64,000 nucleotides of DNA from Nemopilema nomurai (taxonomy: Eukaryota > Cnidaria > Scyphozoa > Rhizostomeae > Rhizostomatidae): positions 682,001 to 746,000 of the forward strand of contig ML133412.1 of the NCBI GenBank assembly GCA_003864495.1, written 5' to 3'. Under the pieces are notes generated by a model. That model did no database searches. It saw only the letters and a list, made by a program, of their open reading frames with translations, and was not told the DNA's origin. The first letter of the stretch is position 1. Each line of letters opens with the position of its first letter. Below, piece after piece: positions 11,911-26,900 of the stretch. The translations under genes were made by a program, and so were the position numbers.

Positions 11911-14900
11911 GTAGGTACCAACTAATGCATAGTGCAATATTTGCAATAATCAAACGGGCGTCTTTTTGGTGTTCTCAAAATCCCTACTGAAGTATATTGC
12001 ATGGATGATATATTTTTGTCTATTACTTAATCACTCCTACTTGCCTCTTGTTTGTATGATTTCCAGGAGTTTTATATACTTAGCAGGCAGCCTACTGTTA
12101 TTACAGAGCATCAACAACGAAAGCAGTTTTATCATTTATCAATCAAGCCCTCAGTAGTTTTCACCATAGAGCCAGTACTTTTTCACAAACTGACTTTCGT
12201 TTTATATGCATCAAAAGCCTTATTATCATTTGTCACAATTCATGCAGTTTTTGTATATTCCTTCTATACTTTCTGTACGTCTGTGCATAACTTTAAGTCA
12301 CCACTCAACACCAAACTAACATGGCTTCTAATTTCCTCTTCTCAAGGTCTGTGATGAGTTCAGGACTATTGCACGACGACTTTATGACAAGCCAAACTGC
12401 ATTGAAGAGTTATCAGAGCAGAGAGAGTACATGAAAACAGTGCCTGGTTTACTGACAGAGAAACACGAGCTGATCAACAAGGCTATGGTGGACTATGAAT
12501 TACTTGAAGAGTTTTACTACAGCATCAGTCAAGAAGACTTCAATTCCAAGTAAGGGATACTACGTTTAAATGTCTCTTTGATCATTCAGACCTGGAGCTA
12601 CACTTAAGAATTTAATACTTATATAGTCTTTATGTTGTCCTTCTGAGGCTACAGGTCTTGAGTGTTTTGGGGAATCAACAATCAGCGACCACTCCACGCA
12701 AACAAGTTTCAGAAATGACGTCAACAATTTTATTTTCCAGTTACGTTAAAAAATTCGAAATCAGATTTGTGGTCATGATCTGCCCGTAACCTCTATCTTT
12801 TCAGCCTGTCGATGCATGAGATAATTTATGGCAACTTGTAAACGAAGAACGTTTGAGAAAGGAAACAAGCATTGTCAATGCATGATTGTCTTTCAAAATT
12901 GATCAAAAAAGATCTAGAGCAGCTAACATATAGTGAACATTGCCAGGTCCTGTTTTTTCCATTGTGAGAAGATACGAGAATTGTTGTTGGCCAATGATTT
13001 ATTATTTTATTTGTTTCTGTGCGTGGCGAGAAAGATTCAAACATGGTACCTCTTTTTTCCCCCTAAAGTATCTATCGTGATTCCATTTCAGATGGACTTG
13101 CGCAAGCTGGCCTCACAAAATCGAACTTCTTCTGGATACGACAGCTGAACACCTTGAAGAGGACGAAGAGAGGTTCCACAAGAACTTGCTCAATGAGCAA
13201 AATAACTTCCAGGATCGCTTGGATGGCCTCAATATGGTTGTTGCAGGATTCTCCGCACACACAGATATCAACAAGTAGGTCATTTTTAAATCTTCTCCCC
13301 AAAAATTCATGGGCACCATTTCAATCAAGTGAGCCAAGAGCGCCACATTCTAATTAAAAGAGCCCCTGACAAAGTCTGCTTACTTACTTAGTTGTCTAAA
13401 TAAACATCACGTTTTCTTTTAGATATATCAATTTTGTGCGAACGACGTTTTTGACTTTTCTACTAGAATGATGATGATTATAATTTTCTATGTTGATGCA
13501 AGTATACTTTTTCAAAGAAGAGCCAATTGTAGTTTAAATCGCCGTTTCTTCATGTGGCCGGTTAGCTCAGTCGGTAGAGCGTGGTGCTAATAACGCTAAG
13601 GTCGTGGGTTCGAGACCCACACTGGCCATAATCTTTTATTTTCTACCTTTTACAAGCTCACCTCAAGTAGACATATTTTGCTAAATCTGAAGTTGAATTG
13701 TTTATTGGCAATTCAGTAAATTTTCTTCGGTAAATAACCACATAAAGGAATTCAATATTAGTATCGCAAAAAGAAAGGGATTTTTAATCAATGATGAAAC
13801 TTCACTTATAAAAGTAAATTGATGTGTTGCTTATCATTTAAGCCAAAGGGTGCTCTGAATGCTGCGTTTTATCGGGTTAATGTTATAATTAGGGTGGGCA
13901 CTAGCAATATAAAACTTGCCCTGTGGTTTTTCCCGGGGGGGGGGGGGGGATTGTTGTTGGGGTTACTTCATTGTTTTAGATACTAGCCGTCCAGGTTGCC
14001 ATAAATGACCAATATCTACCACTAAATTATCTACCCAAGTAAAGAAAATATTGAAATTTCGAAAATTTATAGCAAAGTTTTTATTAAGAAATAATTTTCA
14101 CCAAGAGTATGAAGACTGCGTAAAAGCCATGTCTTTAGATTCTCAGCTATAAGCAAACTCATATGTAGATAATTTCTTTCTTTAATAGGACAACAAAGCA
14201 AGAAAAGAAAGAGCCTTTTAAAATACTAATACAGTTTTATCAGATAATGCTTAGTAGATGCGATGCGATACACAACGTATGATTGATTTCCAGAGCTCAC
14301 GAAACTGCCAATGAAGTAAGAAGGGTCACCAAACAGTTGAAAGAGTGCCAACAACACGCGCAGCTCTATAACAGCCGGGAGAGGCTTTTTGGAATGCCAG
14401 TCACAAATGTGAGTTTCGTTAATTATTTGTGTCAAATCCTAAACATAAGGATTATTTTTGTATAAAAAGCCAACAAATTTATGTTATGTCAAGAAGAAAG
14501 CTACAACTCCTTGTTGATACTTCTTTTGCTTGGATACAAAAGTTTCTGTCAATAATTTTAAAGTCTATTGGAGGTGCTTTTTAGAATTTTATCACCCCTT
14601 ATCTAAACCCTAATTTTCACTAGCATAGCTCTTCTCCTCATTGCTTCGATGCAGTGCTACCCCCCCCCCCCTCCCCCTTATAACGTTTCCCTGTTTTGCA
14701 ATTCTGCTACTTTTTGTTGGTTTTGATCTCTTGCTATTAATTCAAGACACCCTTTTTCGCCAAGCTAGAGCTATATAGAATTCTCGGTTGAATTCTTACA
14801 ATTTTATCTAAGTCTAGCGATAAATATATTCTCCGCAGACACAGTAAAGTTGTCTCAACCAAAGAGGATTTTTTCTAAATGGATTCTACACAACATTCAA

Positions 14901-17900
14901 AATATGATTTTTACCGAATTTTGATCTATTTATTGATAGTATATGAATCGGAAGATTTGATAAAAATTTCCTTTATTTTTGCCCCAAATTTCATTGCGCA
15001 TAATTTTCTTGCTAATTATACATTTAGACATTTTTATCAAATACATTTGATTTCCTATTAGTACGACAAGCTAACAAAACTGGTGAAAGATTTTGAGCCC
15101 TTCAAAAACCTCTGGCTGACGACGTCTGATTGGCTGAAATGGCATGACAGTTGGATGCACGATCCAATCAGCACGATCGATGCGGAGCAGGTGGAAAAGA
15201 ATGTCAACGACTCGTTCAAAACGATGCACAAGTGCGCCAGGTGAGCCAATCCCCAGTGACTAATTAACCTGTGCTGAGCTGAGGACTTTCAATTGATATC
15301 ATAGCTTATTAATTGAATACCGGGCAGGGAATTTGAATTCTTATTTTAATTTTACCCTTTTTTAAGGTTTTCGTTTGATGCTTTCTATCTAAAGGATACG
15401 ATTTGAATAACGCAGTTAGATTTTGAATCCAGGTTGACTCCGTGTGCCTTTTAGCTTTTGGTTTTAAAAAAGTTTTGCTATTTGTCTTAATGTTGATTTT
15501 GACTTTCCTCTGGCAACCTTGAAAGTTGCACAGATGGAGATATATTATTAATTTACAATTTTCTACTGAATTATCATTTGCTGTTAGACGCAGGCTATCG
15601 GTAGTGTTGATCTTCTCGGTTTTTGAAATTTTGTTCTTTCCCTAACAAAAAAAATTGAAGCTTTGTGCTTGGAAACTCTCTTTTGCACTAATTTACTGTA
15701 TTTCATCAAATTTCACACTCATTATCTGCTTTAAGCATGGGTCTCTGTGATCGCACCTTTTGATTTCTAAAATGTATTTTGGCTAACTTTCCCTTTGGTG
15801 ATTCGTGAAAATTTATGATCTCAGCATGTTTCTATCGAATGATACATTTTGCCGAATCGACTATCAGCATGCCTAAATGAGTTCGTACAAAAGAAATCTG
15901 TTTTAGATCTGTTAGAAGTGGGCTCCTTACTGGTGATCAGTAGCAGTGCCTATCATAAAATCAAACTGTAAACTCAAAAATACCAGTTTTTTATTCATCT
16001 TTTAAGACTCTCTCTTTTCTAGCCAATAAGCCTATAATGCATTAATGATTCTCTCTGCATTCCAAAGGCATTTCCAAGACATTCCATCATGCCAAGACGT
16101 AGCTCTTGAAATCAAAGGCTGGATCGAAGATTTCAAGCCATTTATTCCTCTTATCCAAGCTCTAAGGAACCCGGGCATGAGGCAACGCCACTGGGATCAG
16201 GTATGCTCTATTCTTATTATATGCGCTGGCCATTATGTCAGCTTTTGTCAGCCATTTACTAGCTATTCTGTTTCACAAGGCAAGATCCTTCTTGTGAATG
16301 TTTGTAAGCAAAGACTTTTATTTCCAATTAATCATTGAACTCTCAGTTTAAAAGCCATATAGGTGAAGCTATTTTGGTGAAGCCAACTCCATCCTCTGAT
16401 GGAATTCTTGTTGATTCTTCATCTTTCTTTTTATTTGCAAAAATCACTTACAACTCAAATAGCACTGCAAAACTCCTTCCTCCCCTAAATATTTGTTCGT
16501 TTATTCTACACCAAAGCCTAGAAATAACAGGGCTAATTATGAGCAAGAGTCGTACTGAATATAGCAGAAGATTTCCTTCTTCCAGTTTTGTTTATGCATC
16601 TGTATTGAGTCTGTTTTAGAATAGTTGACTCAGTTTTTAGTAAGCCATTCTGTAATACACATTTTTGGCAGTTCATGCGCATGGAATTTCCCTAGCAGCA
16701 ACTTCCACGAATTGTCTTAACCACAATTTTGGCTTAAGATCTTTTACAGGCTTTGTAAGATTTGTGGGCAGTATAGTTTGAATTATTGATTGCATGAACG
16801 CAGTTTCTTCTTTCTTTCAAGGCGAGATAGATTATCTGTTATTTGTTTTTGCAAGAAATTTCAAACTTGCTACATAATGCGCTGTCACTTGACAAAGAAG
16901 GATAGTTTGTGTTATGGTTCTTTGCGCTACAAGATTTTGCTTGCACTAAAAACCTGTACTTTGTTCCAGCTTTCTGGAGAGTTAGGCTTGAAGATATACC
17001 CAAAATCAACACTGACGTTCTCTAAATGCTTGGACATGAAGCTTCAGGATCATATTAACGTGATTACTAAAGTTGGAGAGGTTGCTGGGAAGGAATACTC
17101 AATTGAGCAGGTAAGGAAGTTTTTATTGTCATTCACCGTCATTAATACACTGAGAGATAATCAGTCACATATCATTTTAGTTGCATTATTCCACCTCTTT
17201 TTTATTGTGAAATGAGAATTAACAGTCGCCTTTAAATGTAAGAGTTGAAAGACAGACAGAATTAGCTCTTTTTGTACTTGAGGGAAAGTAATTTTTGGAA
17301 TTTTTGGCAGGTTATCAAAGGAGAGGCATGCAAATTTGACTAGGAATCTATTCTTTGCTAGATAGTTGCTTTGAGCAGTTAGATTTTGCTTTGGCTCATG
17401 GCAAGCTATTCTTGAGTCGCTTCCAACAATTTGTTATGATTCTAACCAGGACGATTGCCTCTCAGTCATTCTAGCAATAATCTATTGCTGTGATGAACTG
17501 CCAATTTGCATTTCAGGCTTTGGACAAGATGGAACAGGAATGGAAGCAAGTGGCTCTTGATATAATGCCTTACAAGGATACCGGTACATATATCATGAAA
17601 GTTGGGGAAGACGTGTCACAGTTGCTTGATGACCACATTGTGATGACACAGAGCATGTCTTTCTCTCCGTACAAGAAGGTGTTTGAGGATCGCATTTCGA
17701 ACTGGGAGGGAAAGCTCCTGATGACGCAAGATGTCATGGATGAATGGCTTGTGTGCCAGCGATCGTGGCTCTATTTGGAACCAATTTTCAGGTATGGAAC
17801 CTAGAGATGAAGTACCAAAGGCCGTTTGAGGACGTGTTTATATGAACCCTTTTGAGGCAGTTTTGCGTTAAAGAATGACATATAGAAAGGGGTTTGACAG

Positions 17901-20900
17901 AGTCTCTTTTTCACATGGAGATTAGCGACAAGGAATAAGCATGTTATTTTTGGTTTTGGTTATATGTTGATATCATCATTGAAGTTGTTTGCACTACAGA
18001 GGTTTGTATTTCCAACATGCTGCCAAATATAATTTATTTATTCTATTTTTTTTTCTTTTGTTAGTTCTGAAGATATAAATCGTCAACTTCCCGTTGAGAG
18101 CAAAAGATATCAAACGATGGAGAGGATTTGGAGAAAGATATTGAATAACGCAAAGAACAACCCACAAGTAAAACTCTACTTTATTTCTTTATTTCTTTTG
18201 ACGGTTCTTCTTTAGTGTGTAGAAATACTACAAAAGATTTATAGCTTCATATGAATATATATGAATTAAAATGACATTTGAAAAGAAGCTAGATTTTACC
18301 ACGAAAACGGATTCTTCAGGTGCTAGATAGTAGATCAACAATAGTTTCAGATTTGGCAGCCATCTCCATATCAGACTCTGCTTTGCAAATATCACTAGCT
18401 GAACTTAGCCTAAAAGAAGCAATGTCCCGAGGCTTTTTTACTGTACGATCTTCTTTGGCATACAGTTTCGTTCGTTTTTAGTTTCATGAGGCTCTTTCTC
18501 CTTTAGGTCATTGGTCTGTGTCCTGATCAAAAGCTGCTGGAGAATCTGAGGGAGTGCAACAAGCTTCTTGAACAGGTATTGTGTTGTTTATGAACTAAAC
18601 AATGGATTATTGTCAGAAAATTTAATCAATTTGTCACTCTAATGTTTCGTTTTATTTTTCTTCCTTTTGTTCGTCTTCTATTGATACCTTTTCCTTCAAC
18701 CATAGTGAATTGCTCTTTGATTCCAGTACAGAGACCTAATTTACAGCTTTATCAACATGTCTCTTATTGTTTATCAAAGGTTCAAAAAGGCCTCAGCGAA
18801 TACTTGGAAACAAAAAGGACATCCTTCCCCAGATTTTACTTCCTGTCGGATGATGAGCTGCTGGAAATTCTTTCCCAAACAAAAGATCCCACCGCTGTGC
18901 AGCCGCATCTTAGAAAGTGCTTTGAGAATATTGCAAAGGTAAATTATTTAGAATATTGAAAGTTCCAAAGTAGCCTCTTCAGCTGCACTTCGACCGATGC
19001 TAGTATGCGTAACAGCTAGCACAAGAAAAAGTGATTGTCGGAATTCCGGACTTTTTGCAGCAGATGTCGACAACAAAATGATATGACTTTGCAGCGTAAA
19101 TAATACTTTTCTTTATTAGGATTCGATTAATAGCACCATGTTATATTGAGTTTTTTCCCGTTCTTAAGAAAATATTTTAAACATTTTTGAATGTTTTTTT
19201 ATGGATAGTGGCACGGCTCGAAATCTTGACAGAGAAATCCTCTTTGTTCTAAAGGCAGCTTGAAGGAACTAATTGACTTATTTTTTAGGAAACCTTTCTC
19301 TAATTATCAAACTTATCCTCTGTGCATGGTGTTTTCTCACGAACACTACTTTACCCATATTGAAAACTATTGTTACTTCCTAGCTGAAATTTGAAGAAGA
19401 TCTTCGCATCTCGAGCATGTACTCAGCCGAAGGAGAAATGGTCCAGTTTGCAGAGCATCTCTATCCAACTGGAAATGTCGAAGATTGGCTGATGGAAGTC
19501 GAAAACACGATGAGATCTAGCTTGAGAGAGATTCTTTATCAAGCATTGCAGGAGTATACCGATGTATGTATAAATTCTGTTTTGAATGTTGAATTTGAAA
19601 ATTTTTCTTTATTCGTGAGCTATTATGAAGTGCAACAGATGCATGAAAATAAAGAGGAAAATCATCTATAAGTGTAGCTTTATGAGAGAATGATCAGTTA
19701 TCGTGTGATCATATGAATCACCTAATCGTTCATGATGTTTCAATCATTTGATTAATGATTGATTTATGGGTAGCCAGTCGCACATACATGGTCGCAAGGT
19801 GAATTTAAGATGTTTGATCATGCTTCCTGTTACCTGTTTCCAGGTGGAACGCACACAATGGGTGCTCCAATGGCCAGGCCAGGTTGTTATTGCAGGCTGT
19901 CAGACGTATTGGACGAGTGAGGTTTCCGAAGCTTTGGAGGAGGAGAGCCTTCCCGAACTCCATGAGCATCTACAAGAGCAGGTTGGTATCAAATTTCTTG
20001 GAATAGTCAAGCTGTAATATATACTATACCAGTTATGCCAAGCGTATACACTAAAGATAAAATATACTATATATGCCAAACAGTAAAGCACTTATATCTT
20101 GTAGACAGACGAAAAGGAAACTGACTTGGGGTCTCCGCAGGCCTAGGATGTCACTCCTGCTCTAGTTTAAAACTGCTAATCATCTTAATATTAATGTATT
20201 TTTCTGTCATAATGAATGTTTGAATTGCTCTTCTTTTTATAGAAGGGATTATTACTCTGCACTCTAAAATTCTCTGGTTTTCTTTTGCAGCTTGGAAAAT
20301 TGGTTTCTTTGGTCAGAGGCGACCTTAGCAATATTTCAAGATTGATTCTTGGTGCCTTGATTGTTATTGAGGTAAAAACAATTTCACTGAGCTTTTAATC
20401 TGTCTTCGGGTTTTGTGAAGAAAGATTCCAAATTTTCAATGGAACGTCAGATTATCTTTCTGACTAAGTTTATGCATAAATGTAATGATCATAATAGTAA
20501 TTATATTGTCCACTGTCATTTCAACAATTATGGTAATTGTCATCTCTGTCATTTCTAGCTTTATATAGTTAACCACTTTGTGTACAACAGAATCGATTGC
20601 AACCAACATCAACTATGTCTCTACCTCCGTCTTAAAAGGATACTTTCTACGTTTGAAAATTGTAGGTGCATGCCTGCGACGTCGTTGCAAAGCTTTTGAA
20701 GGAGAGTGTAACGGGGGTCAACGACTTTGAATGGATCAGTCAACTAAGGTATTCTCACTGCTCTTTGCCTTTGGGTTCTTTTAAAAAACTCACTATGAAG
20801 CTCCAGAAGTTTTTATAATGCCTGATAAATAACCATGCCATAACAGATTTTCTAATCAAGCATACTACATATTACTTACTTGTAGTACTATCCCCTATTT

Positions 20901-23900
20901 TGCATTAGACTCCTTTTCATGCATAGCCTCGTTATTGCCTCGTTCTGAGAAATCCGTTCCTTCACAGGTATTACTGGGAGGAAGACCTGATGGTCAAGGC
21001 CGTGAATGCAGCCTTCAACTACGGATATGAATATCTAGGCAACAGTGGTCGTCTTGTGATAACGCCTTTGACAGATCGATGCTACCTCACCTTAACTGGT
21101 GCACTGCATTTGAATTTTGGAGGAGCCCCCGCAGGGCCTGCTGGAACAGGGAAAACAGAGACAACAAAGGTTTGAGCTTTTGAAATCTTTACTGTGCGAA
21201 AGCCTCAACATTTGTAAATGTTTGGTGTCGTGGATTTACGAATTAGTAAAGCACAATGAAACAATTCATCAATTCGACTGGAGAAGGAAGAGATGTAGAG
21301 TAGACTTTCGAACGAAAGAGCAATGGTTATTGGTTGGTAAAATCGAGGGAGAGTTTGCGTTCATTTGAAGAATGCTCTATTTGTCTAGATTCAAGAAGAA
21401 ATTTTGGAAATGACGGCAAATGGGATGGTTGCCTCTTCTGAGATGTTTTTTAATTGCAGTGAATTTATTTTTTGGAAGAATGGAAAAATTAGCTTTGGTG
21501 AAATAGTTGCCATGAGCACTGGTGAGATTTGCCGTGATTGTTTTTAGCTGGAGGCAATTGCAAGTTGATTTACGATCAGTGTGCCAATGATCATCATATT
21601 GTAGATTAAGTTTTTGGATACTGACTATTTCGTCATCGTTGCAGGATCTTGCCAAAGCCATGGCTATTCAGTGTGTAGTCTTCAATTGTTCTGATCAGCT
21701 TGACTACATGGCAATGGGAAAATTCTTCAAAGGTCTTGCAAGGTTAGCCTTTGGACATCAAATTCGTATTACTATCAATATGGCTTTTTAAAGGTCTAAT
21801 ACACCATTAAAGTCATATGCTCAGTCATTGCTTGTTTTGTTCATTGATTCATTTATTTTTTCATTAATACGCTCTTTCTAAACTCACTTTGATTAAAATT
21901 CCTTGGACAAATTAAGCAAGATAATTTGAAATGATATATTGCTTTTAAAGTAGTTGCTGATTAATTGTTGTGATTTATCATAGCTCCGGCGCCTGGGCGT
22001 GCTTTGATGAGTTCAACAGAATTGACATCGAAGTGCTTTCTGTGGTCGCCCAACAGATAACAACAATCCAACAAGCCCAGATTGCCAAGGTAAGGCATCC
22101 TCCTTAACTGGGAGAAAATGGTAAAGACAGAGGTCAATGCCAATGCCAGAAGGAAATATTTTGTTTATTTCACCAGCAAACAGATATCCCGAGAAGCAAG
22201 GTCTTTCTTAGTCAGAGTGGAAAGATGAACTAAACCTGATACTTCGATCCATTTCTGGCTCATTGATATTATATGTGAAAGCCCCCCTGATTTTTACTAG
22301 TTCCCAGTCACTAGCTTCAACCAAGAGGTCAAAGACAGGGGGACTAGATATACCCTAGAAAAGTGGTCTTGTATATTTTGATTGAGCTGCTGTACTTTTT
22401 TCGCAGGTTGATCGTTTCCTTTTCGAAGGAGTTGAGTTGGCATTGAAGCCTTCTTGCGCTGTGTTCATAACAATGAATCCAGGATATGCTGGTAGAACTG
22501 AACTGCCAGATAATTTGAAGGTTTGCAGAAACGTTTTTACGTCTTCATCATTCTGTGTTGTACGAATGTGCTCTATAAATGTTCTTCCCAGGATTTGTAA
22601 TCTTTGACACGTTCTGGCCTAGCATTTTTTCCACGATTCGTTTATAAGATATACACGCAAAGCCCAAGTTAACAACCAGACCAAGCTCCCTCGTTTTCGA
22701 TCCACTTGCAAGTTCTTTTACAAACAATATCAATTAAGCAGGAACCTGACTTTAAACAAAGCTATCTTTTACTAACAATACCAATTGCTCTATATATGTT
22801 CTTCCCAGGATTTGTAATCTTTGACACGTTCTGGCCTAGCATCTTTTCCACGATTCGTTTATAAGATGTACACGCAAAGCCCAAGTCAATCACCAGACCA
22901 AGTTCTTTTATTAACAATACCAATTAAGCAGAAACCTGACTTTAAACAAAGCTACATTATTGCTGTGAAGCCAAATTTCAGGTCATAATGTTCTGTCTTG
23001 TCTCCCCAGGCTCTTTTTAGACCCGTCGCTATGATGGTACCGGACTATGCAATGATTGCTGAGATCAGTTTGTACTCCTTTGGATTCTCTGAGGCCAAAG
23101 TTTTGGCGAAGAAGATTACCACAACCTTCAAGCTCTCTTCAGAACAACTTAGTTCACAGGTATATATGACTTTTTTAACAACACGCCTAAGTTGTATTGG
23201 CAGTTGTTAGATACGTTTTTTTAGTTATTTGTTTCATTTTTTGGACATTTGCAGCAATCGTTTCAAATGCGAACATCAAAAAGATAGTCATCATTTCATG
23301 GAAGATTAATAATTTCAAGAGAAAGTCATTATAAGATTTCCTAGCTCGACTGACTTTTCCCGTTTTCCTTTGAAGGATCATTATGACTTTGGTATGCGTG
23401 CGGTAAAGACAGTCATATCAGCTGCTGGAAATTTGAAGAGGGAGAATCCCAATACCAACGAGGTAAGTATTTCTACCATAGTCAAACTCAGAGAGAAATG
23501 TTGTCATTTTTCTGCAGGAAAATATCAACGTCACTTCTTTTTTACAATTAGTTTCTCTTATAGCGTTGCTTTGTATTCACTTTAAATAGACATCTTCTCT
23601 TAATTTTCATGATAAGTTGATCGTTACTAATCAATCAGTTATCAATGTTGTTCACTTGAATCATGAAGCTACTTTACTTGAAGCAACAAGCTTAAGATCA
23701 AAAGGCTTATACCATTATTCAGTTGCCCATTAATCAAGTGCATTTAACATGTCTTCCATTTCAGATTACCCTTTGAAATATTTTAGCAACTATTTAAGTA
23801 AATCAGTCGTGAGTTATGACCCGAGGAAAGAACTCTAGTTTGATAAATATTTCTCTTCTCTTTTCGTAGGAGCTGATTTGCTTGCGTGCCATCAGAGATG

Positions 23901-26900
23901 TGAATGTTCCCAAGTTTTTGTCCGATGACTTAAAACTGTTCAATGGAATCGTCTCCGATCTCTTCCCAAATATCAAGTAAGACTCTTAATGTTAACTGGT
24001 CTAATTAAGTGTTATTTTTCTTGCGAATCTATAGGAAATTGCATTTGTCATTGTGTAAAGACAATCATCTTTAAGTGCTTTTTTGATTATAGAAACTATC
24101 CTGTTTTGTAATTAAGAATAGTTATGTTAAGGCTCAAAATTCGTTTGGATAAAACTGAGACTGCTTGCATATCTTGAGGTGTCAGATTCATTTTGATAAA
24201 ATATTTCTGAAGAATTTGAGAGCAAAGCTCCTTATATAAGACGCTTTGTGATTAACGTTTGTCTGGTAGGGACATAACATATATTTAAAAAAGATCTGAT
24301 CGCTTGGAAAATAATCGCCATTTCTTTCAAGAGATGGCATGTGGAATGCTAATGGGAGCAGGACATATTTCTGGATTCCTTTATAGGAAAAAATAATGTG
24401 CAGTAGAATAACGTATCTTGCAGCAATACGCTTGCTCACTTCAGATAACCGTCCAAATCTTAAGAATGGATTATTTTTGGCTGTCCGAATGTTTTGGACC
24501 AACTGCCCTGGGAGCTTTCAATTTTTCAAACATACATCTGTCTTTTGAACTATCGTAGAGATGAGCCTGTTGACTATGGCAATCTTGAAGCATCCATAAG
24601 GAAGTCTGCAAAGAAGATGAACCTGGAGGATGTAGATGGTACGTTTTGTCTCGTTATTACAGTTGCCTGAAACATTGATAGCTACGTGGGATCTACTTTT
24701 TGCTATCCAGAGGTTGATATGCTCTGTTAAGTGCTACTATATACAATCCTTAGCCCATTATGCTTGAAATTGTGATATTTGACGCTACATTAAAATTGCA
24801 AAATTCTTCCTGTTTTGGATATCATTTTCACCTTTTTGATGAACATGGAAGAACGAGCAATTTTCTACTCGCCAAGCTGCCTGCTGATTGATCTTGATAC
24901 ATGATCTAATACATCATAGAACAAGTTTAAGCTGGGTATTTGTTCTCGAGAATCAAAAAACAATATAAAGTAAAGGATTGTTGTTCGGTATACAGTGGCT
25001 AGGTGGTTGCTAGATATGACATTTTACATGAAGAAAGTAGAGCCAGGACAACATCACTAACCTTTGCATCTAGGGTCAACATTTCAGGTCAAAGGTCACT
25101 CATCTATTCTATACAGAACTTATGCTCCTGACAAGTAACAAACGCCTGTAAATGTTTTAGGGTTCATAACAAAGTGTATACAGCTGTATGAAACCACTGT
25201 TGTCCGCCATGGATTGATGTTGGTAGGCCCAACCGGATCCGGGAAAACCAAGGTATTATTCTTCGTCGAAATTCGCTCAAATTTTTGAACTAGCTCTATT
25301 TTAACTGAATTCATGATTTAACATTTTGCATATATACGTGGGACCAATTTTTACTCAAGAATTAAACTTTTCAAGGTATTATTCTTCTTCGAAATTTGCC
25401 CACATTTTTGACTAGTTCCATTTTAACTTAATTCATTATTTTTAATTTTGCATCTCTTGATTTGATATATAATTGGAACCAATTTTTACTGAAGAACTAA
25501 ACTTTTCAAGTAGAGACATTGTACAATTTTTGTCTCTTTGCTACTATCAGTAAATAAACACGAGTGGATCTTATTGTGATAAGTCTCGTTTTGTTTGCAT
25601 AACACCAAGGCTGTTGACTATCTCCTCTCTTACAGTGCTATGAGGTTCTCAAGAAGGCGATAACATCTCTAAAGGGCGAACGATCTCCCGCCGGCACTCA
25701 GTTCGAAGAGGTCCAGACTTTTGTCCTCAACCCAAAATCAATAACCATGGGTCAGCTTTATGGAGAATTCGATTTGCTTACCCATGAATGGTAGGTTGTT
25801 AAAAAAGTAACTCCAACGTAATGAAAGGTCTGTGATTTCGATGAAAGAAGTTTTGCATCAAATGGCTATTTTACATTAATCTTGGCATTGATAGCTTCGC
25901 CAAGCACCGAACCTGCAGCAAAGTTCTCGTGAGATTTGAAAGATCTTTTCGGAAATAGATGCAATAATAATAATGATAAGAATAGATTGATCAAGCTTTT
26001 AAGTTAGTCTCTAAAGTAAGGATGCTTTGCTCAGCAACTTCTAGTTACCCAATTTCTGATTTCATGGTCATAAAGATTGTGTGGGTTCCCAAGACATACC
26101 TTTTAGATTTGTTTCGATTCATAAGCTCCATCTACTTCTAACAACCCTCCCGATCCTACGTAAACTGGATCTTAATAATCCGGTGTAAATCCAAGTGTTC
26201 AATCCTAGTGACTATCAAATAATCATAAGTATCTTTAAAAGTACTTCTTGTGTTCTTTATTCAGGACGGATGGAATATTGTCCTCCCTTGTCCGCGTGGG
26301 AGCATCGAGCACGACTCTTGACAAGAAGTGGTATGTATTCGACGGACCAGTGGATGCCGTCTGGATCGAGAACATGAATACAGTGCTGGATGACAACAAG
26401 AAGCTTTGCTTAACCAGTGGCGAAATCATCAAACTGACCGAGGTTAGCCTCGTATTCGATCTTAACCATCAACTAAACTTTATTGTTATGCTTCTTGCGG
26501 AAATTTTTTAGCTTACTTCATTTTACTTGTTTCAATCTTTCCCATTCATCAATTGCTTCTCTGATCACACCCAGCCTATTTCTCATTTGATTATATCGCT
26601 TAATTGATCATTTTTGGTAATCACAGTAGCATTTTCATTTTTCATTGCTTGTAAAGCACCGCTTCTTTGTTATGTGAATATAAACCCCTAAATCCACTCA
26701 TTATTTCCCCCTTTTTTGCAGTCGATGACAATGATGTTCGAGGTGCAAGATCTTGCTGTTGCTTCGCCAGCAACTGTCAGTCGATGTGGAATGGTTTATT
26801 TAGAACCAAGCATTCTTGGTCTGAAGCCGTTCGTGAAATGCTGGATGCAAAGACTTCCAGACTGCATCTTTGATCATAAAGAAAAGTTGAATTCTTTATT

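Noticed and set aside
22570..22954. CRISPR-like direct repeats
   Set aside because: Only two long units without regular spacers, in a eukaryotic intron; it is a simple tandem duplication.
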